From: JBBRCX01 sp038204465
Lineage (GTDB): Bacteria; Planctomycetota; Phycisphaerae; Tepidisphaerales; Tepidisphaeraceae
Direction of reading: 5' to 3'
DNA length: 38,316 nucleotides
NCBI GenBank assembly: GCA_038204465.1
Contig: JBBRCX010000042.1
Span: forward strand, 1 to 38,316
Made by a program: the position numbers and the translations under genes. Positions 17,459 to 24,992 of this stretch are shown here, piece after piece. Positions within the stretch are counted from its first letter, which is position 1. Every line of letters begins with the position of its first letter. A model generated the notes under the pieces. That model was not told the DNA's origin, did no database searches, and worked only from the letters and a program-made list of their open reading frames with translations.

Positions 17459-17553
17459 AGGTCCGGGTCGGCATGACAGACATCTCTCAAGTTCCAGTCG
17501 CACTACTCGCGTTTCGGTGTCGGCGCAGAATTGCTGCGTCCTTTCACCTTAAA

Positions 17554-17847
17554 TCATCGCCTGCTCTTCCTCGCACGAGCCCTTGGTGACTTCTTCCTGG
17601 CGGGCGAGGGTCGCCTGTTGGCATTCTTATCCGCGCGGGTGTTCTCGTGTCGATCCCTCCGGGTGGAACTCTTTCGCTGCCGGTGAGCTCGCTGGTCTTC
17701 AGCGAGCACATTGCGCAGCGCCTTATTCAGTAAAGCTTGGACCTCGGGCCCCTCCGGATCCTTTTCAAATGCTTCGTTCCAACCGGCGGGCGCCGAGACA
17801 GCAATGATCCGCTCGATCAATACTTTCTGTGATTTCCGCTTCTTCAC
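17554..17847 (-). CDS. Small basic hypothetical protein
   Basis: I chose GTG 17847, which sits six bases after GAGG in a GGAGGAGGTGAGG run; GTG 17859 overlaps that run and is less likely. The 97-residue product has an N-terminal half with ordinary composition (VLIERIIAVSAPAGWNEAFE, ALLNKALRNVLAED) and a C-terminal half of about 45 residues almost entirely Arg/Lys/Ser/Pro. That tail would bind nucleic acid or be disordered. It lies 69 nt downstream of the HNH endonuclease on the same strand, so the two are one cassette. Whether it is a partner, antitoxin-like or unrelated is unknown. Confidence 0.5.
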   Translation of the reverse strand: MKKRKSQKVLIERIIAVSAPAGWNEAFEKDPEGPEVQALLNKALRNVLAEDQRAHRQRKSSTRRDRHENTRADKNANRRPSPARKKSPRARARKSRR

Positions 17848-17916
17848 TGGAAACCTCACCTCCTCCGAATCCGACTTGGTTTCGGCTCTCGAGAATCCAG
17901 TACAGGCATCCTCTGC

Positions 17917-18783
17917 TCATTTCTGAATCAACTCCTCGAGAGTTCGGCATTTACCATGACGGTGGATCATCGCGTGGCAATTGGCACAGACAATTGCGAG
18001 ATCAGCTAAACGCGTTTCCCGCCGTCCTGTGGGCGAACTGAGCCTCTCCCGGTGGTGGACCTGAGCATACTTTTTGCCCAGTCGACCGTAGACGTTTTCA
18101 AAATCAAAGCTGCAACCGGGGACTTCACAAATCAAACGACCTCCACCGGCTCTAAGGGCGTGCTTAACTTTTTCATCCCGAAGTCGTTGATCCCGCGTTC
18201 TATGCAGCGTTGACCTCCGACGAACTTCGCCCTCGATGCGAACCATGGCACCGTCGGTGTCGGCCTCGCCTGGTCCTGCCACTCCGTCCGGTCGTATGTC
18301 AGGATTGGCGATCAGCCGCCGTACGGCCTCGACATCAACCGAAAAGATCGGCTGGTGAGCTTTCAATGATCTGACGAGAACCGGAGGCAACGACGATCGC
18401 GGAATCCGGTTCTTGTCCACCAGCCACACAACTTTCCTTTGATGTGGGTAGTGATCCTTTTTATTGACCCTTGAGTATCTGTACTGCCCACGGAATTCGC
18501 CGATGTATACGGCGCCATCTTCGGGTGACGGGACCAGGACAAAGTCGCCGGGGTTAACACGGTTGACGAGCGTGTTGAGTGCCCCAGCACTGTAACCTAA
18601 CGCGGGACTGCCATTGGTTTGGTTCGCTCGCAGGGCTGCCTTGATTTGCTCATGGTCCTTTCCAGCAAGACTGCCGATTTTCGGCCATCCGAGGGCTACA
18701 AGATCTCCCTTCAAAAACTCGGAGATTCTCGCGATGTAGTGCGGATTAGGCCGGACGACCCAAGCCTTCTTCGTTTTCTCCAT
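17917..18783 (-). CDS. PUA/EVE-like domain plus HNH endonuclease, probable restriction protein
   Basis: I chose the ATG at 18783 (MEKTKKAWVVRPNPHY), with GGGGAA a few bases upstream, over an in-frame TTG at 18801. The 288-residue protein has an N-terminal module of ~150 residues (WVVRP...FLKGDLVALGWP...NPGDFVLVPSPEDGAVYIGEF) like the PUA/EVE-type N-terminus of Mrr-like restriction proteins. The C-terminal HNH nuclease has CEVPGC, VHHRERL (HH catalytic), DLAIVCANCHAMIHRHG (second Cys pair and His). Such fusions cleave DNA containing modified bases, with the PUA-like part as reader. It is on the opposite strand to the heptose genes and has lower GC than its neighbours, consistent with horizontal arrival. 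Modification specificity is not predictable here. Confidence 0.8.
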   Translation of the reverse strand: MEKTKKAWVVRPNPHYIARISEFLKGDLVALGWPKIGSLAGKDHEQIKAALRANQTNGSPALGYSAGALNTLVNRVNPGDFVLVPSPEDGAVYIGEFRGQYRYSRVNKKDHYPHQRKVVWLVDKNRIPRSSLPPVLVRSLKAHQPIFSVDVEAVRRLIANPDIRPDGVAGPGEADTDGAMVRIEGEVRRRSTLHRTRDQRLRDEKVKHALRAGGGRLICEVPGCSFDFENVYGRLGKKYAQVHHRERLSSPTGRRETRLADLAIVCANCHAMIHRHGKCRTLEELIQK

Positions 18784-19028
18784 AGTTCCCCACGTGCGCA
18801 AGTGAGTCCCAACGTGCGCTTACGATGCTTTGGAATCCAGGCCGACCAAGCTTTGATGATCTTAACCGCTTGCGGAGCGTGTGACACTGCGTCCGAACCT
18901 CGATCTTGTCGCGGCGGTGATTGAAGCCCCGAAGCACATTCCGCTCCTCCTTGGGTGCAGCGGCGGCTTTACTCGAGTTCCTCAAACATCCTTTGCGATC
19001 TCGACGGCGTCGGCTAAAAGCTTCAGGC

Positions 19029-19760
19029 ATGGTTTTAGTGTCGACGCTGAACATCGCCGGAGTCCCCGTCGCTTTGCTCGCTGGCGGACTGGCGACGCGG
19101 CTGCGGCCGATTACTGAAACCATCCCGAAGGCGCTGGTGGAGCTGGCGGGGAAGCCGTTCATCGATCATCAGCTGGCGCTGCTGCACCGCAACGGCATTC
19201 GGCGGGTGGTGATGTGTCTCGGGCATCTGGGCGAGCAGGTGGAGACGCATTGCGGGGATGGGTCGCGCTTCGGGATGAAGCTGGCATATTCGTACGACGG
19301 TGAGAAATTGATTGGGACTGGCGGGGCACTGCTCCGCGCGGCGCCGCTGCTGGGCGACGTGATCTGGGTGATGTACGGCGACTCGTACATGGACATCGAT
19401 TATCGGGCGGTGCTCGAGCATTTCGAGCGGTCAGACGCGCAAGGTTTGATGGTGGTGCTGCGCAACGGCAACCGCTGGGACAGGAGCAACGTCGTATTTC
19501 GGGAGGGGAAGCTGCTGCGTTATGATAAGCGCGAGCAGACGCCGGAGATGGACTACGTCGACTATGGCGTCGCAATCCTGCGGGCGGAGGCGTTGAAGCG
19601 GATTCCGGCGGATCGCCCGTTCGACCTGGCGGAGCTGTACACGGCGTTGGTGGCGGAGGGGAAGATGGTGGGCTTCGAAGTGAGCAATCGCTTCTATGAG
19701 ATCGGCACGCCGGCCGCATTGGAAGAGGCGCGGCGGTACCTGCTGAGCACGCGAGGTTGA
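19029..19760 (+). CDS. hddC: Sugar-phosphate nucleotidyltransferase, HddC-like
   Basis: The start is set at ATG 19029 (MVLVSTLNIAGVPVALLAGG). The upstream extension from 18921 is Arg-rich sequence from the neighbouring cassette with no family similarity. The 243 residues have the nucleotide-binding signature LAGGLATRLRPITETIPKAL (residues ~17-36), then KPFIDHQL, GTGGALL and MYGDSYMDID, whose Asp binds metal. This is the layout of compact GT-A-fold nucleotidyltransferases such as HddC (GTP plus heptose 1-phosphate), GlmU-N or RmlA relatives. The gene is followed by GmhA and GmhB-like genes, so activation of D-glycero-alpha-D-manno-heptose 1-phosphate is the best reading. Other sugar phosphates remain possible. 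The inserted HNH cassette lies directly upstream. Confidence 0.8.
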   Translation: MVLVSTLNIAGVPVALLAGGLATRLRPITETIPKALVELAGKPFIDHQLALLHRNGIRRVVMCLGHLGEQVETHCGDGSRFGMKLAYSYDGEKLIGTGGALLRAAPLLGDVIWVMYGDSYMDIDYRAVLEHFERSDAQGLMVVLRNGNRWDRSNVVFREGKLLRYDKREQTPEMDYVDYGVAILRAEALKRIPADRPFDLAELYTALVAEGKMVGFEVSNRFYEIGTPAALEEARRYLLSTRG

Positions 19761-19787
19761 ACGGCGGGCGCGGGCGAAGGAGCGTGA

Positions 19788-20387
19788 GTGTCTTTCACGA
19801 CGGACTACATCAACGAGGCGGCGCAGATCCTGGCGAAGCTCGACGTCGGCGCGATCGACCGCACGGTGGAAAAGCTGGTGGAGACGCGGAGGCGCGGCGG
19901 CCGACTGTTTTTTCTCGGGGTGGGCGGAAGCGCGGCGAATGCGTCGCACGCGGTGAACGACTTTCGCAAGATCGCCGGCTTCGAAGCTTACGCGCCTACG
20001 GACAACGTGAGCGAGCTGACCGCGCGGGTAAACGATGAGAGTTGGGAGAGCGTGTTCGTGAGCTGGCTGAAGGGCAGCCGGTTGAACCGGAACGACGCGA
20101 TCTTCGTGCTGTCGGTGGGCGGCGGCGATCTGGAGAGGAACATCAGTCCGAATCTCGTGCGGGCCGTGCAGCATGCCAAGGAAGTGGGGGCGAGCGTCTG
20201 CGGCGTGGTCGGACGAAACGGCGGGTACACCGCGAAGATGGCGGATGCGTGCGTTGTGATCCCGACGGTAAATCCCGACAACATCACGCCGCATTCCGAA
20301 GCGTTTCAGGCGGTGATCTGGCACCTGTTCGTCTCGCACCCGTCGCTGAAGGCGGCCCAGACGAAGTGGGAATCGAGCGTGAAATAG
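19788..20387 (+). CDS. gmhA: SIS-domain sugar isomerase, divergent GmhA-like
   Basis: The GTG start at 19788 has AAGGAG five bases upstream and lies 28 nt after the nucleotidyltransferase. The 199-residue SIS protein has FFLGVGGSAANASHAVNDF (sugar-phosphate loop), LSVGGGDLERNIS (second loop) and a C-terminal HSEAFQAVIWHLFVSHP. Location in a heptose cluster points to sedoheptulose 7-phosphate isomerase, which makes D-glycero-D-manno-heptose 7-phosphate. Compared with Escherichia coli GmhA the loop has Asn-Asp where GmhA has its catalytic Glu pair, and the second loop lacks the usual STSGNS. It therefore belongs to a separate SIS branch, and the reaction is inferred from context more than from residues. 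Confidence 0.75.
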   Translation: MSFTTDYINEAAQILAKLDVGAIDRTVEKLVETRRRGGRLFFLGVGGSAANASHAVNDFRKIAGFEAYAPTDNVSELTARVNDESWESVFVSWLKGSRLNRNDAIFVLSVGGGDLERNISPNLVRAVQHAKEVGASVCGVVGRNGGYTAKMADACVVIPTVNPDNITPHSEAFQAVIWHLFVSHPSLKAAQTKWESSVK

Positions 20388-20416
20388 GGCCCTGTACCGA
20401 GGCTCGCAGTGACACC

Positions 20417-21733
20417 ATGTCTGATCTTCAACCGGCTGTATTTCTGGACCGCGATGGGGTGATCAACCGCGCGACCGTGCGCGGGGCGACGCCTTATCCA
20501 CCGGCGAAGGTGGAGGACGTGGAGATTCTGCCGGGGGTGCGCGAGGCGCTGGCGCGGCTGGATGGGCTGGGGTTGCCGCTGATCGTGGTGACCAATCAGC
20601 CGGACGTTGCGCGGGGGACGCAGACGCGCGAGGTCGTTGAGGCGATCAATGCGGTGCTGATGCGCGAGCTGCCGCTGGCGGGAGTTTACACCTGCTATCA
20701 CGACAACGCCGATGCTTGCGCCTGCCGCAAGCCGAAGGACGGACTGCTGCGCGAAGCGGCGAAGGCGCACGGAGTGGACCTGTCGAAAAGCTTCATGATC
20801 GGTGATCGCTGGAGCGACGTCGCGGCAGGGGAGGCGGCGGGATGCCGGACGTTTCTGATCGATCTGCCCTACAGCCAGTGCGAACGATGCGAGCCGGATT
20901 ACAAGGTGGCGGATTTGCCGGAGGCCGCGAAGCGGGTCGAGCAATTGATGCGCGCACCACAGGAGCGTAAGTTAGCTGCGCCGCGAAACGCGGTTGCGGT
21001 GCAGGAGCCTGACATGAAGCCCGACGTGAAAAAGTTGAGGGTGAAGATCTTCGCCGACGGCGCCGACCGGGCGGGCATGGTGGAGATGGCGAAGAAGCCG
21101 CACATCGCGGGGTTGACGACGAACCCGACGCTGATGCGCAAGGCCGGGATCAGCGACTACCGCGCGTTCGCCAGGGACATTCTGAAGGCGATCCCGGACA
21201 AGCCGATCAGCTTCGAAGTCTTCTCGGATGATTTCAAGGAGATGGAGCAGCAGGCGCATGAGATTGCGTCGTGGGGCGAGAACGTTTACACCAAGATCCC
21301 GGTGACGAATACCAAGGGCGAGGCCGCGTACGCGTTGATCCGCCGGCTGGCGAAGGCGGGAGTGAAGCAGAACGTGACGGCGCTCATGACATTGTCGCAG
21401 GTGCGCGATGTTTCGGCGGCGCTGGCGGACGGGCCGGCGTCGTGCGTGTCGGTGTTTGCGGGGCGCATCGCGGATACGGGGCGCGACCCGGTTCCCTTAA
21501 TGTCGGCGGCGGTGGAGATGCTGAGGCCTTATCCGCATCAGGAGCTGATCTGGGCGAGTCCGCGCGAGCTGCTCAACATTTTCCAGGCGGATGCGATCGG
21601 GTGCCAGATCATCACGGTGACCAATGACGTGCTGAAGAAGCTCGAATTGGTGGGGAAGGACCTGGGGGCGTATTCGCTGGATACGGTGAAGATGTTTCAC
21701 AGCGATGCGGCGGGCGCGGGGTTTTCGCTTTAG
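20417..21733 (+). CDS. HAD phosphatase (GmhB-like) fused to transaldolase
   Basis: From ATG 20417 the 438 residues hold two enzymes in one frame. Residues 1-178 are a HAD-IIIA phosphatase: FLDRDGVI (Asp11, Asp13), VVTNQ, the zinc loop CYH...CAC (Cys93, His95, Cys101, Cys103) as in GmhB, then GDRWSD. Residues ~205-438 are a small transaldolase of the FSA/TalC type: IFADGAD (Asp214), GLTTNPTLM and VYTKIPVT with Schiff-base Lys293. GmhB removes the C7 phosphate of heptose 1,7-bisphosphate; transaldolase interconverts sedoheptulose 7-phosphate with other sugars, which would supply the pathway. An ATG at 21014, after AGGAG with six-base spacing, could start transaldolase alone. So this is either a true fusion or two genes merged by loss of a stop near residues 179-199. 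The sequence upstream of 20417 in the same frame is only a shadow of gmhA. Confidence 0.85.
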   Translation: MSDLQPAVFLDRDGVINRATVRGATPYPPAKVEDVEILPGVREALARLDGLGLPLIVVTNQPDVARGTQTREVVEAINAVLMRELPLAGVYTCYHDNADACACRKPKDGLLREAAKAHGVDLSKSFMIGDRWSDVAAGEAAGCRTFLIDLPYSQCERCEPDYKVADLPEAAKRVEQLMRAPQERKLAAPRNAVAVQEPDMKPDVKKLRVKIFADGADRAGMVEMAKKPHIAGLTTNPTLMRKAGISDYRAFARDILKAIPDKPISFEVFSDDFKEMEQQAHEIASWGENVYTKIPVTNTKGEAAYALIRRLAKAGVKQNVTALMTLSQVRDVSAALADGPASCVSVFAGRIADTGRDPVPLMSAAVEMLRPYPHQELIWASPRELLNIFQADAIGCQIITVTNDVLKKLELVGKDLGAYSLDTVKMFHSDAAGAGFSL

Positions 21734-21738
21734 GACTT

Positions 21739-21762
21739 TTTCGCGGTGCGTGAATCGCGAAA
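21739..21762. terminator. Hairpin just after the fusion gene, possible terminator
   Basis: TTTCGCG and CGCGAAA form a seven-base-pair stem with a ten-base loop six bases after the stop codon. No T-run follows, so intrinsic termination is doubtful; it could stabilise the mRNA end. Confidence 0.25.
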
Positions 21763-21838
21763 GGCGAGCCTCCTCGAGCGGCCGGGTGAACCGGGATAGA
21801 TGTTCAATCGCGCGGCGCGACTTTAGAATCCGCCGCAC

Positions 21839-22777
21839 ATGGGTGGTCCGGGGCCCTTAGTCGCAGTCGTCACACCTTCCTTTAATACGGGCCCGTTTGT
21901 TGGCGATGCGGTCAGAAGCGTTCTGGCGCAGGACTATCCGCGCCTCGATTATCTGGTGATGGACGGAGCGTCGACGGATGGAACGCTGCAGGTGCTGCGG
22001 GACTTCAAGGATCGCGTGAGGTGGATCTCGGAGCGCGACCGCGGCCAGGCGGATGCGATCAACAAAGGGTTTGCCCGCACGCAAGGCGACATCCTCGGGT
22101 GGCTCAACTCGGATGACACCTATGCGCCGGGCGCTGTTCGAGCGGCGGCGGAGTTTTTTGAGTCACATCCGGACGTCGCGCTGATCTACGGCGACGCGGA
22201 GTTCATCGACGCCGCGGGAGTGCGCTTCGGGCGCTGCGCGCATGTGGAGCCGTTCGACCTTCATCGCCTGCGGCATTACACCGATTTCATCGTTCAGCCG
22301 GCGGCGTTCTTTCGACGGTCGGCTTTCGACGCGGTGGGTGGACTGGACGCATCGCTGAACTGGGCGATGGACTATGACCTGTGGCTGAAGATCGCCGAAC
22401 GATTTTCGGCGGCGTACCTGCCGCGGGTGATGGCGAACTACCGGTGGCTGAGCGACAACAAATCCGCGGCGGGGGGCTGGGCGCGGCTGAATGAAGTGGA
22501 GCAAGTGGCGCGGCGTCATGGGCACACCATGCCGGCGTACTTCCGGCTCGAGCAGATCAATCTCTATCTGCAGGAAGCGCGGCAAGCGCTGCGCGACCGG
22601 AGGCCGTTCGAGAGCGCGCAGCCGCTGCAGCGCGCGGCGGGGACCTTGCTGTCTTCGCCGCGGGCGATGGTGAGCTTGCTGTCGCCTCACACCTGGCGGG
22701 TCATTCATACGGGGAAAATCCTTCGCGCCCGCGCCGCTGGGTCTCACGTCAGAAATCGAGGGTCGAGAGCCGAATGA
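21839..22777 (+). CDS. GT2 glycosyltransferase
   Basis: The 312-residue protein starts MGGPGPLVAVVTPSFNTGPF (GT2 nucleotide-binding strand). It continues DYLVMDGASTDGT, the W-I-S-E-x-D-x-G-Q-x-D-A-I-N-K-G segment (ISERDRGQADAINKG) typical of WcaA-like enzymes, and LNSDDTYAPGA, whose DD is the metal site. INWAMDYDLWLKIAE is the acceptor-side E/D-x-D-x-W-L motif. Such enzymes add a sugar to a lipid-linked glycan at the inner membrane face. There are no membrane helices. The stop overlaps the next start by ATGA, so the transporter gene is translationally coupled. Donor is unknown; the adjacent heptose genes make a heptosyl donor plausible. Confidence 0.85.
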   Translation: MGGPGPLVAVVTPSFNTGPFVGDAVRSVLAQDYPRLDYLVMDGASTDGTLQVLRDFKDRVRWISERDRGQADAINKGFARTQGDILGWLNSDDTYAPGAVRAAAEFFESHPDVALIYGDAEFIDAAGVRFGRCAHVEPFDLHRLRHYTDFIVQPAAFFRRSAFDAVGGLDASLNWAMDYDLWLKIAERFSAAYLPRVMANYRWLSDNKSAAGGWARLNEVEQVARRHGHTMPAYFRLEQINLYLQEARQALRDRRPFESAQPLQRAAGTLLSSPRAMVSLLSPHTWRVIHTGKILRARAAGSHVRNRGSRAE

Positions 22778-23742
22778 TCCGCTCGATCTTCCTGGACATC
22801 CTCGGGCCGATCCTGGCGCTGGTGCTGCTGGGCGCGCTGATGCGCCGGAAGTTCAAGATCGACATCGGGACGCTGAGCAAGTTGAACATCTACCTGTTTA
22901 CGCCGGCGTTTTTGTTCAACGAGGTGAGTCACAGCGCGTTGTCGTGGTCGGAGATGGGCGGCGTGGTGACGATCACGGTGCTGCAGGTGGCGACGCTGGG
23001 CGCGCTGGTGTGGGGAATCGGGCGGGCGCTGCGGATCCATCATCGAACGCTGGCGGCGATCGCGATGGCGGTGATGTTCTACAACAGCGCGAACTACGGC
23101 CTGCCGCTGGCTTCATTGGCTTTTCCCGGCGGCGCAAGCTCCGTGCGCGACGGGGGAGCGGTGCAGGCGTTCGTCGTCTTCAGCCAGAACATTCTCACGT
23201 ACACGGTGGGGCTGTCGATCGCGGCATGGGCGGGGAGCGGAAATCTGCGCGGTGCGGCGGGAGCGTTTTTCCGGTTGCCGGTCGCGCCGACGATCGCGCT
23301 GGCGCTGGGGGCGCGGTGGTGGATTCATTCGGGGCACGCGCTGCCCGATTTGATCGAGAAGACGGCCGGGTATCTCGCGAATGGGCTGGTGCCGACGGCG
23401 CTGCTGACGGTGGGAGCGCAGATGGCGGTGAAGCCGCGGTGGCCGCGCTGGCGGCCGATCTCGATGGTGCTGGTGCTGCGGCTGATTTTTGGTCCGATTC
23501 AAATGGCGGCGCTGTTGTATGGCCTGCATTTGACCGGGTGGAAGCCGGTGGATTTGTGGCCCTGGCCGGCGGAGAGTTTGATTCTGACAGCGGCGGTTCC
23601 GACGGCGATCTCCACGCTGCTACTGACGCTGGAGGTGGGAGGCGATGCGGACCTGGCGGCGGACTGCGTGTTCTGGACGACGGTGTTTTCATGTCTGACG
23701 ATCACGATCTGGCTGGTGATACTGCGGTGGGGAATGGGGTGA
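22774..23742 (+). CDS. AEC (auxin efflux carrier) family transporter
   Basis: The 322 residues form about ten hydrophobic segments in two halves. It begins with ILGPILALVLLGALMRR, then LSKLNIYLFTPAFLFNEVSHS, and MFYNSANYGLPLASLAFP. The L-x-P-A-L-I-F-x-x-x/N-x-x-N-x-G-x-P pattern marks the AEC/bile-arsenite-riboflavin-type carriers. Second half: LPDLIEKTAGYLANGLVPTALLTVGAQMA. Length 320 matches bacterial AEC carriers, which move organic acids or amino acids. Its start is inside the ATGA overlap with the GT2 gene, an unusual pairing, so it may have been captured in the operon by chance. Confidence 0.8.
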   Translation: MIRSIFLDILGPILALVLLGALMRRKFKIDIGTLSKLNIYLFTPAFLFNEVSHSALSWSEMGGVVTITVLQVATLGALVWGIGRALRIHHRTLAAIAMAVMFYNSANYGLPLASLAFPGGASSVRDGGAVQAFVVFSQNILTYTVGLSIAAWAGSGNLRGAAGAFFRLPVAPTIALALGARWWIHSGHALPDLIEKTAGYLANGLVPTALLTVGAQMAVKPRWPRWRPISMVLVLRLIFGPIQMAALLYGLHLTGWKPVDLWPWPAESLILTAAVPTAISTLLLTLEVGGDADLAADCVFWTTVFSCLTITIWLVILRWGMG

Positions 23743-23807
23743 GAGTGAGGCGTAGAGCAGCGTGTGCGTTTGCGAAACAGAAGTTGCTCAAAACGGTAAG
23801 TGGCCCT

Positions 23808-23852
23808 GCACGGGCCAGACGCCCGTGCTACGACGTAGGACGCCCGTGCTAC
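23808..23852. repeat. One and a half copies of the CACGGGCG palindrome
   Basis: GCACGGGC (23808-23815) and GCCCGTGC (23821-23828) are inverted repeats around CAGAC. A second right half, GGACGCCCGTGCTAC, follows at 23838-23852. It sits between the convergent AEC and UbiA genes. Confidence 0.65.
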
Positions 23853-23871
23853 GCGTGGGTTCGCATTCGTT

Positions 23872-24891
23872 TCAGGTGCGGGCGCGCTTGAAGTTGGGGC
23901 GCTGGGAGAGGGTTACCAGCTTGGACCACCAGCGCATCAACTGGACGGAGAAGTAGGCGATGGGGAGCAGGAGCAGCAGGAGGGCTGCGTCCAACAGGTC
24001 GACATAGGCGGCGACGAAGCAGGCGTCGTAGACGATGAGCCAGAGCAGGCCGTAGAGCATCGCCTTCTGTCCGGCGCTGCGCGGATCGGGGCTGGCGCGG
24101 CGAAAGTACCAGGCGATCAGGGCATAAAGTGCGGCGGCGGCGAAGGGGAGGGCCAGCTCCGGGCGGACATCGAGGGCTTCGAGCATTCCGACGCCGCGCG
24201 AGCGCATTCGCGCGGTCGCGAGGGCTGCGATCGAGATCGCGTCGACCGCGCCCAGCCCGCCGAGCAGAGTCCACCAGTGGATGCGCGTGAGGGGCGGGCG
24301 TTTTTCTTCCCAGCGATAGGCAACAGCGGAGAGGATCGTCACGTGGTTCAAGAGCAGGAGGGGGTGCCAGATGAGCGGCACGTAGGGAGAGGGGATCAAG
24401 GCGTGGAAGAAACGGATCAGCCCGAGCGTAATGAGGCCCAGGGCGACCAAGTATTTGCCGGCCAGGTCGTAGAAGGAGATGAGCATGCCGGTGCAGAGCA
24501 CGAGGACGAAGCTGCGCCAGTCGTGCGTTGTGGCGGAGTAGATTGCGCCGGCGATCAGCGCCATGAGAATCAGGAAGGCACAGACGGCATGGGCGGTGAG
24601 GAGGCCGACGCGGCCGCTGGGCAGCGGGCGATGGGCGGCGATCTGGCTGTCACGGCGGCGGTCGATGATGTCGTTGAGGCTCATCCCGAATCCGTAGAGG
24701 CCGACGGAGATCGCGGCGACGATGAGCAGATGCAGGGCGTCGAGGCGGACGCTACCCGGATGCTCGGTCCCGGCGCGGAGCCGGGCCGCGAGCAGCACCG
24801 TGCAGAAGCTGTCGGCAATGGCGGTGAAGACAAGAGCCATCCGGGTAAGCTGCAGGACGCTGAGCAGACGTTGGGAGAGAGATTGGGGCAT
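23872..24891 (-). CDS. UbiA-family prenyltransferase
   Basis: The 339-residue protein has about nine membrane segments. The first aspartate motif is NDIIDRRRD at residues 73-81 (N-D-x-x-D-x-x-x-D), the Mg/prenyl-diphosphate site of the UbiA superfamily. The second site, LISFYDLAGKY near 138-147, has one of the usual two aspartates plus a lysine. Length and layout fit membrane aromatic prenyltransferases or decaprenyl-phosphate phosphoribosyl synthases. An Arg-rich NH2 end (QRLLSVLQLTR) is typical. Acceptor unknown; quinone, haem and lipid-carrier roles are all possible. It is convergent with the AEC gene and divergent from lumazine synthase, so it is likely independently expressed. Confidence 0.8.
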   Translation of the reverse strand: MPQSLSQRLLSVLQLTRMALVFTAIADSFCTVLLAARLRAGTEHPGSVRLDALHLLIVAAISVGLYGFGMSLNDIIDRRRDSQIAAHRPLPSGRVGLLTAHAVCAFLILMALIAGAIYSATTHDWRSFVLVLCTGMLISFYDLAGKYLVALGLITLGLIRFFHALIPSPYVPLIWHPLLLLNHVTILSAVAYRWEEKRPPLTRIHWWTLLGGLGAVDAISIAALATARMRSRGVGMLEALDVRPELALPFAAAALYALIAWYFRRASPDPRSAGQKAMLYGLLWLIVYDACFVAAYVDLLDAALLLLLLPIAYFSVQLMRWWSKLVTLSQRPNFKRART

Positions 24892-24992
24892 CGAGCGGGA
24901 TCAAGTTAAAACGTATCGGAGCAAATGCAAAGGCGGGCGCAAAATGCCCGAGCTTTTACTTTTGCCCGGGTCGGTTTTACCTTTGGCGGGCG

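Noticed and set aside
18921..19028. Upstream extension of the nucleotidyltransferase
   Set aside because: It is Arg- and Ser-rich with no family similarity; the signature begins right after ATG 19029.
20042..20416. N-terminal extension of the phosphatase-transaldolase frame
   Set aside because: The 125 residues are the antiparallel-free +1 shadow of the SIS isomerase gene, with no similarity to any domain; ATG 20417 starts the DxDG motif at residue 11 as the family requires.
24277..24909. 210-residue plus-strand frame
   Set aside because: It lies opposite the UbiA gene, is Glu/Asp/Gly-rich without motifs, and is a typical shadow.
24892..24992. FMN riboswitch upstream of lumazine synthase
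   Set aside because: The conserved FMN-aptamer core segments are not present; only a short hairpin is seen.
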